Source: Opitutia bacterium (GTDB lineage: Bacteria > Verrucomicrobiota > Verrucomicrobiia > Opitutales > Seribacteraceae). From it: a stretch of 7,795 nucleotides of DNA. The stretch is taken from assembly GCA_018695085.1 (NCBI GenBank), contig JABHOU010000010.1, positions 1 through 7,795 on the forward strand. Direction: 5' to 3'. This document shows, piece after piece, positions 6,579-7,795 of the stretch. Position 1 is the first letter of the stretch; every line of letters begins with the position of its first letter. A program made the translations under genes and the position numbers. The notes under the pieces are model-generated. The model saw nothing but the letters and a program-made list of their open reading frames with translations. It did not search any database and was not told where the DNA came from.

Positions 6579-7373
6579 ATGAGCGAGCAACCACTTGCAC
6601 TCATCTCCAATGACGATGGTTTCGACTCCGTGTTCCTTCGCGAGTTGACGAAAGCAGCAAGTGAACTTTTCGAGGTCGTCGTCTGTGCTCCCGCGGAGGA
6701 ACAAAGCTGGATCGGACATGCAATAAGTAGAAATCGTCGGCTAGTCCCCGAAACGGTGAAAGGTTTTCCCGGGTCCGCATACAAACTAAACGGCACGCCC
6801 GCGGACTGCGTGAACTTCGCTCTCGGGCACCTTATGCCTCGCAAACCCGAAGTGGTCATTTCAGGGATAAACCTCGGCTACAACGTCACGCTTCCGATGG
6901 TTCTTTCCTCGGGCACCGTAGGGGCTGCGCTTGAGGGAACCTTGCACGGGATTCGGTCCGTTGCCTCGAGCATGGCTTTGCCCGTAGAAGAGTTTGACGA
7001 AATACGCGAAAGCAAGGGTCAAGTCTCCGGTGAGCTTATGGACTCGCTGCGAGAAAGCTCCCGGCGAAGCGCGACACATGCCCTCGCCCTTTGCGAAAAG
7101 CCCGCAGAAAGCGAATTGGTCGTCCACAATCTCAATTTCCCCGAAAACACCTCCAGCCAAACGGAACTGGTGAAAGCCTTTCCCGACAACCTGCGGCTAG
7201 GCAGCCTTTTCCAACCGATGGAGGATGGCAACGGCTACGGTCTCGTCTACCAAACCGAATGGCTGGACATCACCACTCCCACCGAGGGCTCCGATTTGGC
7301 CGCCTTGCGAAATTCTCAGGCGAGCGCCGCACGCTTGAACTTTTCCGGGATCCGGACGCAACATTTACCTTGA
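6579..7373 (+). CDS. surE: 5'/3'-nucleotidase SurE (survival protein)
   Basis: SurE is a divalent-metal phosphatase that removes phosphate from nucleoside monophosphates and sometimes short polyphosphates, tied in other bacteria to stationary-phase survival. The 264-residue protein opens with LALISNDDG (6-14), giving metal ligands Asp12 and Asp13. Ser43 (in EQSWIG) and Asn98 (in SGINLG) complete the site by family analogy. NGTPADCV (71-78) and GTVGAALEG (112-120) are further hallmarks. The usual R-S-G after the AP motif is here Q-S-W-I-G, an unusual variant of the loop. Length is close to the family's ~250. The ATG is the first in frame before the ISNDDG strand, and no Shine-Dalgarno is seen; a strong hairpin lies 20 bases upstream. 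It follows pnp by 159 bases, not the pcm/rpoS neighbourhood known from proteobacteria. Confidence 0.95.
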   Translation: MSEQPLALISNDDGFDSVFLRELTKAASELFEVVVCAPAEEQSWIGHAISRNRRLVPETVKGFPGSAYKLNGTPADCVNFALGHLMPRKPEVVISGINLGYNVTLPMVLSSGTVGAALEGTLHGIRSVASSMALPVEEFDEIRESKGQVSGELMDSLRESSRRSATHALALCEKPAESELVVHNLNFPENTSSQTELVKAFPDNLRLGSLFQPMEDGNGYGLVYQTEWLDITTPTEGSDLAALRNSQASAARLNFSGIRTQHLP

Positions 7374-7402
7374 GAGAGAGAATAATCTCATTATTTTCTT
7401 TT
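7374..7402 (+). promoter_or_regulatory. A/T-rich hairpin immediately after surE
   Basis: The purine run after the surE stop can pair with the following pyrimidine run: 7374-7386 with 7390-7402 around a CTC triloop. This makes 13 pairs, of which three are G/T wobbles. The core AATAAT/ATTATT is perfect. The U-rich stretch is inside the 3' arm and not after it, so it is a poor terminator, and the stem is weak. It could be a 3'-end or spacer element between surE and the small membrane protein gene. Confidence 0.25.
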
Positions 7403-7409
7403 CTTGATC

Positions 7410-7670
7410 ATGCTTCACAAATTTTTTCAGTGGCGCTATCGGAAAACCCGACCCGGGTCCAATCCGATCTACAGGAAAATCGACTCGCGTTCCAAAGATC
7501 GGGATTTGATCCACTATTTTCATGATTTTGGCGACGACAACTCAGGCAACGCTCAAAGCTCCCATTGGCTGCTCAAAGGCTTTTCCAAGATCTTCTTTGG
7601 CACGGTCATTTTGCTGTTTGCCGCTTGGTTCGCCTACGAAAGTTATCAAGGATTACTTATTTACGATTGA
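7410..7670 (+). CDS. Small single-pass membrane protein of unknown function, 86 aa
   Basis: I do not recognise a family. From the ATG at 7410 the protein has a strongly basic, aromatic N-terminus (MLHKFFQWRYRKTR), a polar, charged middle (about 15-55) with a FHDFGDDNSGN segment, one hydrophobic helix at about 58-77 (IFFGTVILLFAAWFAY at 61-76) and a short tail ending LLIYD. A cytoplasmic N-terminus with the helix near the C-terminus is the likely topology. A TTG two codons upstream (7404) is an alternative start. No Shine-Dalgarno is present. It lies 36 bases after surE and 76 before rpmI. The coherent membrane segment argues that the frame is real, and it is preferred over the overlapping frame 7565-7750. 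Confidence 0.6.
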   Translation: MLHKFFQWRYRKTRPGSNPIYRKIDSRSKDRDLIHYFHDFGDDNSGNAQSSHWLLKGFSKIFFGTVILLFAAWFAYESYQGLLIYD

Positions 7671-7746
7671 AAGAAAGAGGCATTTGGCTTGCCGTTGGAC
7701 TAAAAATCTGTTGTTATCTTTCGCTCGCTCTAATTCACAGAATCAG

Positions 7747-7795
7747 ATGAGAAAGACCCACAAAGGCATAGCCAAACGTTTCAAAGTAACCGGAA
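7747..7795 (+). CDS. rpmI: 50S ribosomal protein L35, partial: N-terminus only
   Basis: The last 49 bases encode MRKTHKGIAKRFKVTG, which matches the L35 start (K-T-x-K-x-x-A-K-R-F-K-V-T-G). L35 is a small basic protein of the large ribosomal subunit, about 65 residues long, so roughly three quarters lies beyond the right edge. The ATG is placed by the family's N-terminus. No Shine-Dalgarno is visible in the 76-base leader. rplT (L20) usually follows rpmI. infC, which often precedes it, is absent here; the upstream neighbours are surE and the small membrane protein. Confidence 0.93.
   Translation, partial: MRKTHKGIAKRFKVTG

Noticed and set aside
7684..7720. Promoter for rpmI (TTGGCT, TTGCCG or TTGGAC with TATCTT)
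   Set aside because: The spacers are 25, 20 and 14 bases, none near 17, and the box matches are partial.
7565..7750. 61-codon frame whose stop overlaps the rpmI start as ATGA
   Set aside because: It overlaps the better-supported membrane protein frame, has no recognisable features, and the overlap is likely chance.

Overview
The window looks like a core-genome segment from a bacterium, most probably of the Verrucomicrobiota (class Opitutia or a relative). This assignment is inferred from three things: the look of the ribosomal proteins (an L35 opening MRKTHKGIAKRFKVTG), the gene order rpsO-pnp-surE-small membrane protein-rpmI, and the near absence of Shine-Dalgarno sequences. I could not run a database search, so the phylum is a guess of moderate strength. 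I see no mobile element, tRNA, rRNA, CRISPR array or toxin/defence module.

Layout. Positions 1-3358 (minus strand) hold a two-gene operon read leftward. A gamma-glutamylcyclotransferase comes first. Ten bases later comes a large fused HyuA-HyuB protein, best read as ATP-dependent 5-oxoprolinase, which runs off the left edge without a stop (968 codons present). The first enzyme releases 5-oxoproline and the second opens it to glutamate, so the pair is the recycling half of the gamma-glutamyl cycle. The interval 3359-3614 separates this operon from a rightward block and carries repeats and a set of back-to-back hairpins just before rpsO. Positions 3615-7795 (plus strand) hold rpsO (ribosomal protein S15), pnp (polynucleotide phosphorylase with an unusually acidic C-terminal tail), surE (survival protein/nucleotidase), an 86-residue single-pass membrane protein of unknown function, and the first 16 codons of rpmI (ribosomal protein L35), cut by the right edge.

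How the genes fit together. rpsO-pnp is a widely conserved pair linking translation and RNA decay. PNPase yields nucleoside diphosphates from RNA, and SurE can dephosphorylate nucleoside monophosphates, so a loose nucleotide/RNA-turnover theme runs through the block. The non-coding gaps are the least ordinary part of the window: three contiguous hairpins in the rpsO leader, a tandem 11-base repeat in an A/G-rich pnp leader, and a strong GC-rich hairpin containing a 13-codon open frame just before surE. I did not find a clear undescribed multi-gene system; the best leads are these leader structures and the glutathione-type recycling operon.
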